NCBI RefSeq assembly: GCF_963675165.1
Contig: NC_087381.1
Location: forward strand, 7,348,419-7,412,418
DNA from: Halichondria panicea
Taxonomy: Eukaryota > Porifera > Demospongiae > Suberitida > Halichondriidae
Direction of reading: 5' to 3'
DNA length: 64,000 nucleotides
Made by a program: the position numbers and the translations under genes. Below are positions 43,494-56,100 of the stretch, piece after piece; position 1 is the stretch's first letter; each line of letters opens with the position of its first letter. The notes below the pieces were generated by a model. That model saw only the letters and a list, made by a program, of their open reading frames with translations, had not been told where the DNA came from and ran no database searches.

Positions 43494-43686
43494 GGTGACA
43501 TATTATCGCGTGTATTAATTTCTGCTATTTCTGCGAATGAGAGTAAAATCGCAAAAATTAGTACTCGCATATAATTGGCCGCCCTCTTGTTTAATGTATC
43601 CAGATCGACATTTCGCAAAGAATTATATCGCAAAATGTACAAAACTGTAAAAACGCAAACAAATCTACCTGTGAAAATATGTCACC
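43494..43686. mobile_element. TTAA-flanked MITE (193 bp)
   Basis: The ends GGTGACATATT and AATATGTCACC are inverted repeats flanked by TTAA at 43,490-43,493 and 43,687-43,690. TTAA duplications are typical of piggyBac and Kolobok transposons. The interior repeats TCGCAAA and its inverse. The right TTAA is shared with the next element. Confidence 0.78.
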
Positions 43687-43971
43687 TTAAACGAGCATGC
43701 TGACTATAAAAGGGGCGTGACCTGGGCACTCGAGGCGGAAATGATTAAATATGGCCGCGTGCGGTAAACTCTCTGGCCTCTTTTGCTTCACTGCTCGCTT
43801 CATGCACACATGGTTTTACTCTGATACGCCCCTTATAGCCTGCATGTAGCACCTTGGCCGGCTCACGAGATACTTTGTTAAAAAAAAAAAGCAAAAAAAA
43901 TAGCTGAAAGATGTGACAACTCTTGTTCTCTACCCAAGAAGAAGCGTGCTAGGCATGGTTTTCGGTACCAA

Positions 43972-45242
43972 ATGGAGCTGAATTTCGATACTCAAGATGC
44001 AAAGCAGGCTTTTGTAGCTAGGATAGATAGGGCAAAGCGTTCTCTTGCTGCTACAGCTAGAGGCTCATTGCCCTTGGACAGCAGAGAGCTTATTTCTGTC
44101 CTGTTGGACAAGTTGGAGCAGGAGCAGGCAGGTGCTGTTCCTGAGAGAGAAGACCTACAATCTGATAAATCCAAAGTCTTCCCAATGTTGGAGAATTCAG
44201 GTTTGTGTGTGTACATGTCAATAGCTTTGTATAAAAACGTTACTTCTTGTTCAGGAATATTTACTGGCAATACTGACGCTAGTGATAATTTTTGTGTGAA
44301 CTGAAGACTTTGCTCCGCTCAGTAACATAAAAATATTCGTCGATAGATAAAAGTACGAAAGTTCACTTGTACTACTGTATGAAGAACTGTGAGCAGTCAG
44401 CATACAATCTAAGAAAGAACATTCCGAATATCGTTAAACATTATCAGGTGAGTGTGTATGATAACAAGTTGTCCGTACTCTGTACACCAATAACATTTAT
44501 AATTGTGTTCTCAGAACGAGCACTCAGATTGTAACGAAGCGTCACCCTGTAAGCGTCCAGGGTACAAGCCCACGAACATAAAACTAGAGGATCCTCTTGC
44601 AATCGAGTCATTCATGTCAGCACTAAAAGACACCCTTATTTACAAGAATGCCGAATCATATTGTTGAGTGAGGTTTTTTTCTAATTATTATTAAAATTCC
44701 TATGATGTTGTTTTTACAGTGTCGAGACACATTCTGGGTGGAGTCTTTCAATCACCAGCTGCTCACATACATCTCAAAACGTGTACACTTCGGGGCAGCT
44801 ACATTCAACATGAGAATGAACCTTGCTATTATGGACTGGGTACGTTATGCTGGCAAATAATGTATGTGTGACTGTACATTCATTTGTTTACTTCAGAACG
44901 AGAATGTACGTAGAGAGTGTACAAGTGAACGACTGGTTCAGGACATGAGAAGACTGGATCGTAGGACTCCCGTGAGAGTGCTGGTGGAAAAATCGTTCAA
45001 CTTTGCCGGAGAAATATATGGGAGAATTACGAGCAGCAGAGAAAAGTTGACCTCAGGTAATTATATTTTATGTGCAATCTACATAATTTATTTTACATAT
45101 AATCTTGCTACATGTATATATATGCAGTGAGTTTGTAGAGGACGTGCAACCTGAGCAATCAGATGAGCCAGTAGATGAAAACGAGGACCTAGTAAATGAT
45201 GGTGTGCATGTACTTGACGAAGATCTTTATGAAGACATATAA
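43972..45242 (+). pseudogene. Transposase-like gene of the TTAA element (multi-exon)
   Basis: Exon-like blocks: 43972-44200 (N-terminal, charged, LLDKLEQEQAG), about 44358-44447 (HLYYCMKNCEQ ... KHYQ), 44515-44662 (EHSDCNEASPCKRPGY), 44720-44839 (CRDTFWVESFNHQLLTYISK, likely holding a catalytic Glu), 44897-45056 (NENVRRECTSERLV, RRLDRRTPVRVLVEK) and about 45128-45242 (acidic tail ending LYEDI). The Cys/His pattern before CRD-x-FWVESFN resembles zinc-bearing DDE transposases common in cnidarian and sponge genomes (from memory). The junction after ESY and the final acceptor do not keep frame cleanly, so the copy may be broken. It moves DNA if active; no host role is suggested. Confidence 0.5.
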
Positions 45243-45468
45243 AGTAAGTACGTATCCGTGCACATTTTGACTAGCCAATCAGCATTTTACATTGCATTTT
45301 GCATAATTAAACAATAAAAGAAGTAGAAGACTGGAAGTCTGTGTATGGAACTCCATCTGGATTCGGAAATCTTTCACGCACCTCCTGGAAAAGGTATATA
45401 GCAATTGATCGTACTTGCACTGTAAAGTGGGCATCATTTAAAACTTACTCTCAATACACAGTCAGGCA

Positions 45469-45846
45469 TCACATCCCTCTTGTCATGTGCACTGGTTTTT
45501 TGGTCACTTTATATGCCATATATAGAGGGTGATTCCATACCCCCAACTCACCTAGCAGCGTCCAATACTTGCGGTATAGTTTGAAGCGCTTCACCATATT
45601 CCCCAAATTAGGTGCAGCGCTTCCAATCAGCCAGCTGGGTGGTCTGGCTCTGACACACGGTGACAGGTGGCAGTACGGGCAGGGACCCTCTCCGTTCAAG
45701 ACCGGAGGATTATCGTGATCATACCCTCCGGGACCTAGGGAAAGTACCACTAAGTGATCGTTATCCATATCACGTGATATTAATTCCTCTAGAATTACCT
45801 CTCTTTGGCCTCTTCGCTGGAGGGGGAGCAGCTTCACCACTGGCAC
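45469..45846 (-). CDS. Accessory ORF of the TTAA element, Cys-rich, unknown function
   Basis: 125 aa on the minus strand, in a head-to-head layout with the transposase exons. It contains CPYCHLSPCV (zinc-knuckle-like), RPPSWLIGSAAPN, KRFKLYRKYWTLLGELG and VWNHPLYMAYK. The same kind of sequence recurs next to transposon genes in other early animals (from memory, not checked). It may be one exon of a longer protein, since the frame opens into a splice-like GT at its 3' side. Function unknown. Confidence 0.45.
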   Translation of the reverse strand: MPVVKLLPLQRRGQREVILEELISRDMDNDHLVVLSLGPGGYDHDNPPVLNGEGPCPYCHLSPCVRARPPSWLIGSAAPNLGNMVKRFKLYRKYWTLLGELGVWNHPLYMAYKVTKKPVHMTRGM

Positions 45847-46401
45847 TGGATGTATTACACCTGCCTGACACTGATGGTAGTTTAATTGTATTTGAAATAA
45901 TCATTCTAATATTTACTTTCCAGTGTTACCTTCAGATGGCGCCGAATCAATTTCATCAAGAGTGACGTCGGGGAACAGCGCAAGCAACTTCTGGAACTCC
46001 TCCAGAAAGTGCACTGGAGGATGCTGGCTGTACCGTACCTGAAGCTGAATAGATGTACATTTTATCTTCTTTCTTATTTATGTAATGGCCTTCTGTGGTA
46101 CCTTGAGTCTTGCTTGTTCATTGTTAGTAGCCATTATGTGTTTTTTGTTTGCTTGTGTAAAAAAACCACGTGCATGTATCCCCACCCTGGTATATAAAAT
46201 ACGCATGCTTGTTTTAGAGCCGTTCATATCGTTTGAAAGGGCTATAAAGCGGGAAAAGAAACGAGAGCTATTTACAGATATTTGAATGTTGGAGCTGCGG
46301 TCAAAGGTCTGCCAGGGCACGGGCCTTTTGTACCGCAACAGGCGGAAGTGAATCTAAACATTAACTGCGCCTTATAAAGCCAACATGCTCGTTTAATTAA
46401 G

Positions 46402-46927
46402 GTAGGTTGAATCATTCAAAGTTGAATGTTGAAGTGAGTACTCACACCACTAAACCACAAAGCTGATACAACTGTAAGTGGCTGTCACAGCCTGTCAGTG
46501 TGATGATGCCCATGCATGATAATACACAGCACTGGTCACTACATGTGTGGGTGTTCATCTAGATGCATATTCAAATGACTTGAGGTGCAGAGTGTTGCTA
46601 CACTACTTAAGCAAACCAAGTAAGAGAATTAATGTACATCAGCAAAAGTACTGTAAAAGAATAGAGCATTTGTTCGGGAGAAGTGGAGATGTCGAGCCAA
46701 AGTAGCAAAGGCATGCATGGTCCTCATCCTATGTTGAATTCGTAACAGTGCTACAGATACTCTTTGAAAATCTAGGCACTTACTTAGGAGAAGTTCAAGC
46801 AAAGATACACATACATTTGTACATAATTATGAAGCTTGTGGGTAGATCATAATCATGATCAGCTTTGTTTTGTGGTTTAGTGGTGTGAGTACTCACTTCA
46901 ACATTCAACTTTGAATGATTCAACCTA
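46402..46927. mobile_element. Foldback MITE with about 60-bp inverted ends
   Basis: 46,402-46,465 (GTAGGTTGAATCATTCAAAG ... ACCACTAAACCACAAAGC) is matched in inverse at 46,863-46,927. Each arm contains the perfect palindrome GTGAGTACTCAC. No target duplication is clear. The interior has no ORF. It lies between the TTAA transposon and the 5' LTR fragment of the gypsy-like element. Confidence 0.7.
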
Positions 46928-47043
46928 CTTGAAAAGTACTGTAAGTACTAGGACCTGGCTAAATATAGAAATAGATAAATATAGCTAGTACCATAAACTA
47001 ATAATGATTACATAAATAAACATTACGTAACTAGAATATTACA

Positions 47044-47140
47044 GGTGTCATGCCTGAACACACAACCTTTTGGAGCAGAGCAAGCACTCATCAGAATGAA
47101 ATAATTTTCCACGGTGACGCTACACTGTTTAGGGAATTCT
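47044..47140 (+). pseudogene. Right ITIH-C-like relic, part 2
   Basis: Continues the relic broken at 40,451: HAxTTFW-SRASTHQNEI-type sequence (LEQSKHSSE in the shifted frame), then GCTACACTGTTTAGGGAATTC shared with the left relic at 32,497-32,517. 47,140-47,400 continues to match the left arm (32,280-32,500) inversely. Confidence 0.65.
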
Positions 47141-47919
47141 TATTGTGGTTATAAATAGTTGACTTTGTAGTTGTCATGCATTATCTATAATATCATTAGC
47201 CACATTATATACACAATGACGAGTTGTTTACCACTGGCCACTGGAATTGGAAGCTACCCAAGGTCACCCCATTGAGTACTATAGGCCATCTGCCTGTTGG
47301 TTTACTCTAAGATAATGCTTCATTGTGCAACATTCTTGCACTGATTGATTGTATTAGGTAGCCCATAGGAGAATGCTATTGTGCGGGACAGATGCTTCGA
47401 GTAACTTTGACCTGCTTTGAAGCGTTTTCACTGCAAGTAATAATTCAGCAGCCGTTTGCATTAGTTAAAAAAAAAACAGTTTGCTTTGCTTAGTCATCAG
47501 TTTTATAGCAAACCAATAACAAACATTACAGTTATTACTAAGTGTTGCATTCCACTTCCAATACAGTCTCGTAGCTCTGTATACTAGTTAACATTTAACA
47601 GGTTAGAGCCAGTATTGGTGCATTGCCGCATATACATTTAACCTGCATAATCTCATACCTTGCATGCAGGCTTAATTTACAACTTATAGTGTTTTCCATT
47701 CATTCTACGTGAAGAACAGCGCACGTTGCTTAGATATTGCTGTCTGATACACAATGTGCCTGAGGTTAAACTACCACAACACATGCAGTGAATGCATCAT
47801 TGTGGCTTCATTTCCTGTGTAGTGAAGTGCATGTAGGCTGTCATGCATTTTAGTCATTTCCATTCCTCCAGTCAGTCATTATCTGCTCTGAGCAGGTATC
47901 ACAAAGAGTTGAGACCAAG

Positions 47920-50900
47920 ATGGAACGTTTGCTACTGTCACTGGCTATCTTTCTCATCAGCACATCAGCTGGTATGCTACACAGTATTGTAGCTATAATA
48001 TATAAGTATTTCTTGGAGTCTGAAAAAGGATTATATAGATTACTATGTGTGTGTATTACTCTGTACATGCAGCTATATGGCTCAAGGCATAAGGATTATA
48101 TAGATTACTATGCATGTGTGTATTATTATGTGTACTAAGTATTTGCTTGTTTAATCCCATGCTTGTGTATACTGCATGCAGTTACAGTGGCGGATCCAGG
48201 GGGGGATCCCAGGGTGCCGCCATGGATCCCCGCTTTCAGACTAAGCTATTGTGGCTTTACTACAGCTACCAGCTAGCTATTTATCAGTATTGTAGCTATT
48301 TATCAGTATTGTAGCTTGATTCAATGATTGTACCTGTTGTTCTGATGCATCAACTGCCAAAGGAGTGTTCAGGTTAGCCTAGGTTAGCTAGTTGACTGTT
48401 CGTGGCAGAGCTAGCTAGCTCTACGCAAGTTTATTATGGGACTTCCCCTGGGATTTTACCTAGTCACGTGTGACGGGAAGTGGGCGTAACCCCAAAAATT
48501 TCGCGCTTGACTGCAGATCTTCTTAGTGAGGTCTGCAACAACGTATGCACAGAACCAGAACTGTTACCGGTTACAGGGGAGAACCTAGCAGGAGCAAGTA
48601 CCAATACACAACCGGGTGCACGCCTAGACATTGCAGCCAATGGAGTATGGGGTGGCTCCTTTGAAAGAACTTATTTTGATGTCAGGGTATTTAACCCACA
48701 CGCTGCATCCAACAGACACACCGACCCTCAAACAGTCTACCACAAGCACGAGCAAATAAAGAAAAGGGCCTATGAACAAAGAATTCTTGACATCAAACAG
48801 GCATCCTTTTCCCCATTAGTCCTCTCTGCAACAGGAGGCTTAGCTCGTGAAGCAACCACCTTCTACAAGAGACTTGCTTCGATGTTAGCATCTAAATGGG
48901 ACCAATCATATAGCAGTACACTATGCTGGCTCCGTTGCCGACTAACCTTTTCCCTCCTTCGCTCATCGATTCAAGCCATCAGAGGGTCCAGATCGTCAAG
49001 TGGACACCCCTTTAAATCTGGGGCCATCGACCTGGTGATCTCGGAGACCCACCTCCACCAATAAACCGAACCTTTGCATGTACCCTTAATCCTCTCTATT
49101 TTCTGTACCCTCCACCTTTCATTGTGTCTACATAGAAGTCCATTCCCCTGTATACACTACCTTACATGCTATTATTAAAAAAAAAAAAAATTTCGCGCTA
49201 CGCGCGACTTTCACTACTCGCACTGCACGCTCGTAGTTTGGAACCCCCCTTTCATATTTCCTGGATCCGCCACTGAGTTATACAAGGTTAAGCTGCTCAG
49301 CCACTCAATTATCTTATGCCTTGAGCCATATAGCTGCATGTACAGAGGGATACGGTAAAGCTGACTGTGTATGTGTGTGTGTGTGTCGATTCCAGCTGTA
49401 ACTGCTCAACGGTTGCAAAACTATAGGCTTCTAACCACGTTCTCTTGGATTTAGATTTGTAGATTTGCAAACTAAAGCTCCTTTCTCGAGTTTGACTCAC
49501 AGTGAAGGCTGTTGCAGTTTTGCACATAACAGTTTTGCACAGTTTTGCTTCATAATCTTTTATGGCATCATCTGTTCTCACAAACTTTCTATTCAACATA
49601 TGAGTTAGCCTTGCACTAAAGCGCTATAGCTGTTTGTTAGCTACAATTATAAGAGTCAGGAAAGAGCTGCAAAGCTGCATGCCTACACTGTACTGCCAAA
49701 GCAGCTCTTCTGACCTCACTGCAGATCCACCCTCTTTTTAAAAATGCACTCTTTCACACTGTAGATCAATACATGCTTCTATCCTTGAAAATCGTTCATC
49801 AGCCATCAGATAGACTTCAGTTTAGCTCCTCTTCCGTATATGACTGTGTGTGTTCATTGTCAAATTGCAAACAACAATACAAAGCAAACACTCTAATACC
49901 TTGAGCAAAGCAAACCAAGGTGAGGAGAGGCACAGCACAGCACAGCTTGCATCACTCGTTATACTTATTATCATTGTGCATGTACATATCTATATAATTG
50001 TTGCTGGTTGCATGCAGCTCAGGCCCAATTCACTGGATGCTTCACTGATCCTGGCTGTGCTACTCTTGTTGTGGGGGGACCTTCTTCCAATGCTGAGGAC
50101 TGTTGTGTCAATAATAATGCAGGACTGTATTTCAATAATGGTAGTCATTGCCTCCAGTGCATAGGTAAGTGTTAATTTTTAGCTTGGAATGTTTTGCTTT
50201 ACATTCGTGAACATAATTATGCATACTGTTGTTTATATTTATATTCAGGTGCGTATAGCCAGGGGGGGTGCTAGGGGTGCTCAAGCAGCATCCTCATCCA
50301 GGTACAAAACAAAAGAAATGATTATCTGAACACCCCCTTCTCTTCCAGATCTTGCTGCAGTTAGCTAGCTAGTAGGCAAACAAAATGATCTAGTCTTTAA
50401 ACTGTGAGCTAAATCTATAAACTAGTTCTCTTTCGTAGCTAAATAGGCTTCTCTATGCAAATAGAAGATTGGACCACGCCCAACTAAGCAGATAAGTTTA
50501 TGACGTCACTAATAAGAGGTGTGGCTTCCGGTCAACCAAATTTCGGCGCTGCGCGGCTAAAAATCAAGCGCTTTGCGCCGTCATTATTTTATCTATAATA
50601 GCACCCTCTTCTTCAAAATCCTGGCTACGCCCCTGATATTGATAACCATTATTTAACTAGCCAAGCCGTTTAATGGTGATTGTATCTAATTACGCAGTGT
50701 ACGGCTTTGGCTCAGACACCTTCACTAGCCCAGAGGCCCAATCACTTTACCAAGTTCCATTTGCATACTTCAAGGGTCCATCTAATGCACAGCTTAGGGT
50801 AGCCATTGGTTACAATGGAGAAGGAACAGGTATTGTTATAGTATATAATGTAAATATATTGGAGTTTATGTTGCTTACTTCCACACTAACAGCTTCAGAA

Positions 50901-52893
50901 GAGGAGTTTGGTATAGGCCAGAGTGTTGTTTCTCTAGCTCTCAACCCTGGCGGAACTACCGCCATCACCTTCCAAGCCGACAGAGTGGCATTGGAACCAG
51001 ATGAGACTTTTGTGTTGGAGTTGGAACTGCTTAATGTGGCAAATGTTGCAAGGGACGATTTTGAATCATCTTTACAAAATGTTTTCTTTCGGAGTAGGCA
51101 GGAGTTTATTATACAAGATAGCACTGGTAAAAAATGTACAATTCATTTTAAATCATGCAAATCACGCAATTCTGATTAATTATTATTAGCCCTCGTTTTT
51201 CGGCTGAGGGAAAGCGACCGAGTTGTGGATGAAGGGGATAGGTTCATCCCCGTTGAGGTGACAGTGGCCAATGAGGTAGAACTGGCCTCCGATATCTCAC
51301 TAGTTCTGACACCAATGATCGCCACTGAAGATTTTAGGCCTCTACCAACTACCAGACCATTTGCACTAGCAAACAATTGTAAGCTCTGCTGTAACGTTAT
51401 TCATTATTATCACTCTGACCATAGTTTCAGACAGGATAGATTTCTTTACTACACCCATCACACTGAATTTTACGGGTGGTGGGGAAATTCTTTTGGCTGG
51501 AGATGTACTGATATATGATGATCTGATTGACGAAGCCTTGGAGTATTTTGTGGTTACTTTAACTTTTCAAGATCCTGATAATGTGCCACCATTAGCTTCA
51601 ATTGAAAGCAGTGGCGGCGATATAATTCGCATCGACATTATAGACAACGATGGTGAGTTAACTATAATTATATAGTATAATTATATCATGTAGATGAGTG
51701 AATGAAAACTTGACAATATCATGTACACAGATATCTTTATTGGGTTTGCTCTACCAAATACAACATATCCGGAGGTAGAAGCCGATCACCGAATTCAAAT
51801 TATCAAAGGAGAAGGCAATGTCACTGAACAAATCATCCGTATTGTTGTTAATTTGTTTCAATCTGCTCCAGAGGGTCTTGGAAATGCCCTTCCCTCAGCT
51901 GATGGAGAAGATAACGATTTCTCATTTCCACCATTTGTTATTGAATCAATAGGACCAGAGGACAATGAAGTGTTTATAAATTTTAATATATTTTCGGACG
52001 AACTGCCTGAGGTAACAGAAGCTGCTCAACTCAGACTAAGTCTACCCGCTGATGGAACGTTCCCAAGATTTGAGACCCTCCCCCAATACCCTGAATTCTT
52101 CATCATTATTGAGGATGATGACCGTGAGTTATAACTATATACAGTGTAATATAATTAGGCTTACCTTTCAGGATTCCGCATTGGCTTCGAGAACACCTCG
52201 TACATAGTTAATGAAAGGATTGGATTTCTGAAAGTGTGCGTGGTAATGTTTGAACCTCCAGAGGACACTTCACTTGGAACATTAACCGTCAGTATTGGAG
52301 TTGAAACTGTACAAGGCACAGCAGGTATAGTGTGTAGAGATGCTGTTACAACACTGTCTATTTGATTCACAGATGGAGATGACTATATGGAAGTGACTGG
52401 AGCCCGTTTTGCATTTTTTTTATTCTTTAGCGATACCAATCGTCGAAGTTGCTTCATGGTTGAAATAACGGAGGACAATCGTTACGAATTTGAAGAGCAA
52501 TTTTCTCTTCGATTTATTGAGCTTGAAGGCAGCAGTTTACCTGACAACCTTGTACTCGATCCAGCTCGCAGTAACATCACAATTTTGGACAATACCGGTA
52601 AATTGTGGTAGTGATTCCTTAACCTTAGTTATATAGTTGCTGACCCATACATATACAGAGGTGACTGTTGGTTTCATCAACCCACCATACTCTGCCAGGG
52701 AGGACGAAGGACCAATGATATTCACTGCGGGAGTGACTGGTGACCACATACTAGAAAGAGATATTGAGTTGTCCTTTTCGACTGTGGATGGTCTGATAGC
52801 AGGTGAGAATCTTGATGCATTAAAATTAATGATAGCAGGTGAGAAGAGTTATCATTTTTTTATGGTGCCGCTCAGTTATAATGTTTACATTTA

Positions 52894-52969
<76 letters not shown>

Positions 52970-53100
52970 ACATCCACATGCACCCACCCACACACACACA
53001 CCCACACACACACCCACACACACACCCACACACACACACACACACACACACATCCACATGCACCCACCCACCCACCCACACCCACACACACCCACACACA

Positions 53101-53159
<59 letters not shown>

Positions 53160-56100
53160 TTTTGCTGCTTTTGCTGGTGTGGACTATATTTCGGTTATCA
53201 ACATGCAAATCATTCTAAGTGCAGGCATGCAAAGCATAAATATTGCAGTTGAATTGATCAATGATACAATATTTGAGAATAATGAAATGTTTCAAGGTAT
53301 ACTAACCATCATTAGTGAGGAGAGAGTGTCCCTGGATCCAGGCACTGCCAGCGCTACCATCATCGAGGACGAAGGTATGTACATGTATATACACACTATG
53401 CTGTATTTTCAGCTACTCATAATTATTATACAATGGAGGCAAAATTTAAGTTTCTGTTTCGTTTGCGTAGTACGCTGATTAGATTTACGCCTGCAGACAT
53501 TCTTCTCTGTGGTTTCGTGGTTACACTCACAGCATGTAGCAATTGCCAGTAGTTTAATGACATGTACGTACAGCCGGTTTGACTGGTATTTGAGAGGATG
53601 TGTGCTCAAACTTGGGCATGCAGATTTTTTTTTGCAAGTGATACACAACCTTTTTTCTTCCGTAGTTGTCTGTCAAGAGTTGGAATTGCTTGTAAATGGT
53701 AGTATTGAGTACTCACCTAACATGACGGCTCCATACCTCGAGGGAACTAACGCTGAGCACATATGTTCCCCTGGATTTGTTCTTATCGGAAACGTGATCA
53801 GAGTTTGTCAGAGTGACAGCACTTTCAGTGGAACACCACCAACGTGTCAACGTAAGTTATTACTTCATTAGTTAGATGAAAGCTACGAATTTGCATTCTT
53901 ATACATAAGAATACTGACAATCTTTGTTCGTTGCAGCCATTCAGTGTAATGTCCTCGACGAAATTGAGAATGGATTCATCACCTACGCTCCCGACGTTAC
54001 ACCTAACTATGATCTGGGCACTGTGGCCTTTTACGCCTGTGATGCTGGGTTTTTTCTGGACATCTCCCTAGGGTCTACATTTAGAATGTGTGTGGATGAT
54101 GATGGACTGGATGCTATTGGAGTGTTTGATAACCAAGCTCCAAGATGTGTCCGTAAGTAATTGAGTAATTTGTAAGTCATTTTGTAAGATTGAGATCACA
54201 GATAGCTACCCTTTAGATGTACCTAGCATAATAATTATGTTGTGTGATTCATTTGACATGTTCTTTATTCTCAATACAGCTATCGAGTGTCCTGTTCTGC
54301 CCGTTTTCGCCAATGGAATAATTATCTATGCCACAGACGTTACCTCTGACTTTGACCTCGGTACTACAGCAACGTATAGCTGCAATGAAGGCTACACTTT
54401 AGATATCTCTATTGGTGTTGAAGTGAGGACGTGTATTGACGATGGAGACAATGATGCTGTGGGAGTGTTTAGTGACCAGGCGCCTGCTTGTGTTCGTAAG
54501 TATACTGCAGCTTAGATCTCTTTTATAACAACATACGATATTCAAGCTACCAAATTCATAAAAATTATAAATATGAGTGCCAATAATAGCTAATAAAAAC
54601 GACTGTATGATGTACAAGACTGTGTGTTTAATTTCTTTTAATTTTAGGCATTCAGTGCACTCCTCTATCTGGCATACCAAATGGCATGATTGAATATGGT
54701 CCAGACACGACTGCTAACTACATGCTCGGGACAAATGCCACTTATATTTGCAATGACGGGTTTTTCTTGGACCTATCTGTCGGAAATGAGATCAGAACTT
54801 GCGAGGATGATGATGGATTGGACGATCTAGGAGAGTTCACTGGCTCACAACCAACCTGTGTCCGTAAGTATACTCTGTCATATTAATGAAAACATCTGTC
54901 TCAAACTAGCTGTAAAATTTTGGAACTCCATGTATGGTCAAATTGGCTATATCTCAATTAAAATTAATGTCTCTTCAGAAAGTCATAAAATCATTGAAAT
55001 TGGATCCAGTTGCAGCTGAAAGAGTAACTGAACCATTGATTAAACCGTGGGGTGGATTGAACAGCCGTAACTATGATCCAATGTTAACAATTTTCTGATT
55101 TTAGAAAGTACATTTTGGTAATCGCATTGGTGTATTATAGCCTCATGTACCACTGACTTTATGTACACCTACTTTATACACAGGGATGCATGGGGTGTTC
55201 TATAATGCTGTTGTAGTATTTTGTGTGGTACAAAATTCGTTTGTTTTTACAGGTATTGAGTGTCTTCCCCTCGACCTTATTACCAATGGAGTCATCACCT
55301 ACGCTCCCGACATAACATCTAACTATGATCTGGGCACTGTGGCTACTTATGCCTGTGATGCTGGGTTTTTTCTGGACCTCTCCCTAGGGGGATCTGAGAT
55401 GAGAACTTGTTTTAATGATTTGGATAATGATGCAGAGGGAGTGTTTAGTGGACAAGCCCCAAGATGTATTCGTAAGTGATTTTATTACTGCCTTGTTGCC
55501 TTTACTGCATGGCTTACTGGACTCACAGTGTTTACTGAACTGCATTTTTGGAACGTGTTTGCCGCAATTTTATATACGGTACTGTTAGATACTGCTGACA
55601 CTTGGTAAATATTCTCTTTTCTGAACACAGGTATTGAGTGTCTTCCACTCGACCCTATTAACAATGGAGTCATCACTTACGCTCCCGACACCACATTTAA
55701 CTATGATCTGGGCACTGTGGCTACTTATGCCTGTGATGCTGGGTTTTTTCTGGACCTCTCCCTAGGGGGATCTGTGACTAGAACTTGTTTTGATGATTTG
55801 GATAATGATGCAGAGGGAGTGTTTAGTGGACAGGAACCAAGATGTATCCGTAAGTTGTCAGCTTATTATAATTATTTCTTCGCTCAATGCATGTACTTAC
55901 ATAATTACGTGATTGTATGACCATAAAATTATTCCTATGCAGCCATTGAGTGTCTTTCCCTTGGACAAGTTACCAATGGTATGATCACCTACGCTCCCGA
56001 TACCACATCTAACTATGACCTGGGCACCGTGGCTACATACACTTGCAATGAAGGCTATAGGCTGGATATTACCCAGGGAGGATCTGAGACGAGAACCTGT

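Larger units (their letters stand above)
43691..46392. mobile_element. TTAA-type DNA transposon carrying its own genes
   Basis: The ends ACGAGCATGCTGACTATAAA and the inverse of ACGAGCATGTTGGCTTTATA are imperfect inverted repeats of about 30 bp, flanked by TTAA (43,687-43,690 and 46,393-46,396). Inside are a plus-strand multi-exon transposase-like gene and a minus-strand ORF pointing toward it. TTAA with such a protein points to Kolobok or a related superfamily; the assignment is tentative. Confidence 0.6.
40452..47043 (-). mobile_element. Ty3/gypsy-like LTR retrotransposon remnant with nested insertions
   Basis: A 5-bp target duplication GGTGT flanks it (40,447-40,451 and 47,044-47,048), and about 100 bp of direct terminal repeat are shared (40,553-40,652 and 46,945-47,043; on the minus strand starting TGTAATATTC). 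The only surviving coding part is the end of RNase H and the integrase; gag, protease and reverse transcriptase are gone. It has been invaded by a MULE-like element, a TTAA MITE, a TTAA transposon and a foldback element. It splits the right ITIH-like relic, while the left relic is intact, so it arrived after the inverted duplication. Confidence 0.75.
48185..49275. mobile_element. hAT-like MITE b, with a LINE fragment inside
   Basis: Ends CAGTGGCGGATCCAGG and its exact inverse, flanked by AGTTA (48,180-48,184 and 49,276-49,280). It lies in gene 4 intron 1; the homologous gene 3 intron (near 30,860) reads GCAAGTTATACC with no element, giving an empty site. Its own body is about 400 bp; the rest is the inserted LINE fragment. 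Confidence 0.75.

Noticed and set aside
43992-44270. Minus-strand ORF opposite the transposase N-terminus
   Set aside because: Shadow of the plus-strand exon.
40452-47043. Treating the 100-bp direct repeats as a simple tandem duplication
   Set aside because: The 5-bp GGTGT duplication exactly outside them, the integrase inside, and the unsplit mirror copy fit LTR element insertion better.
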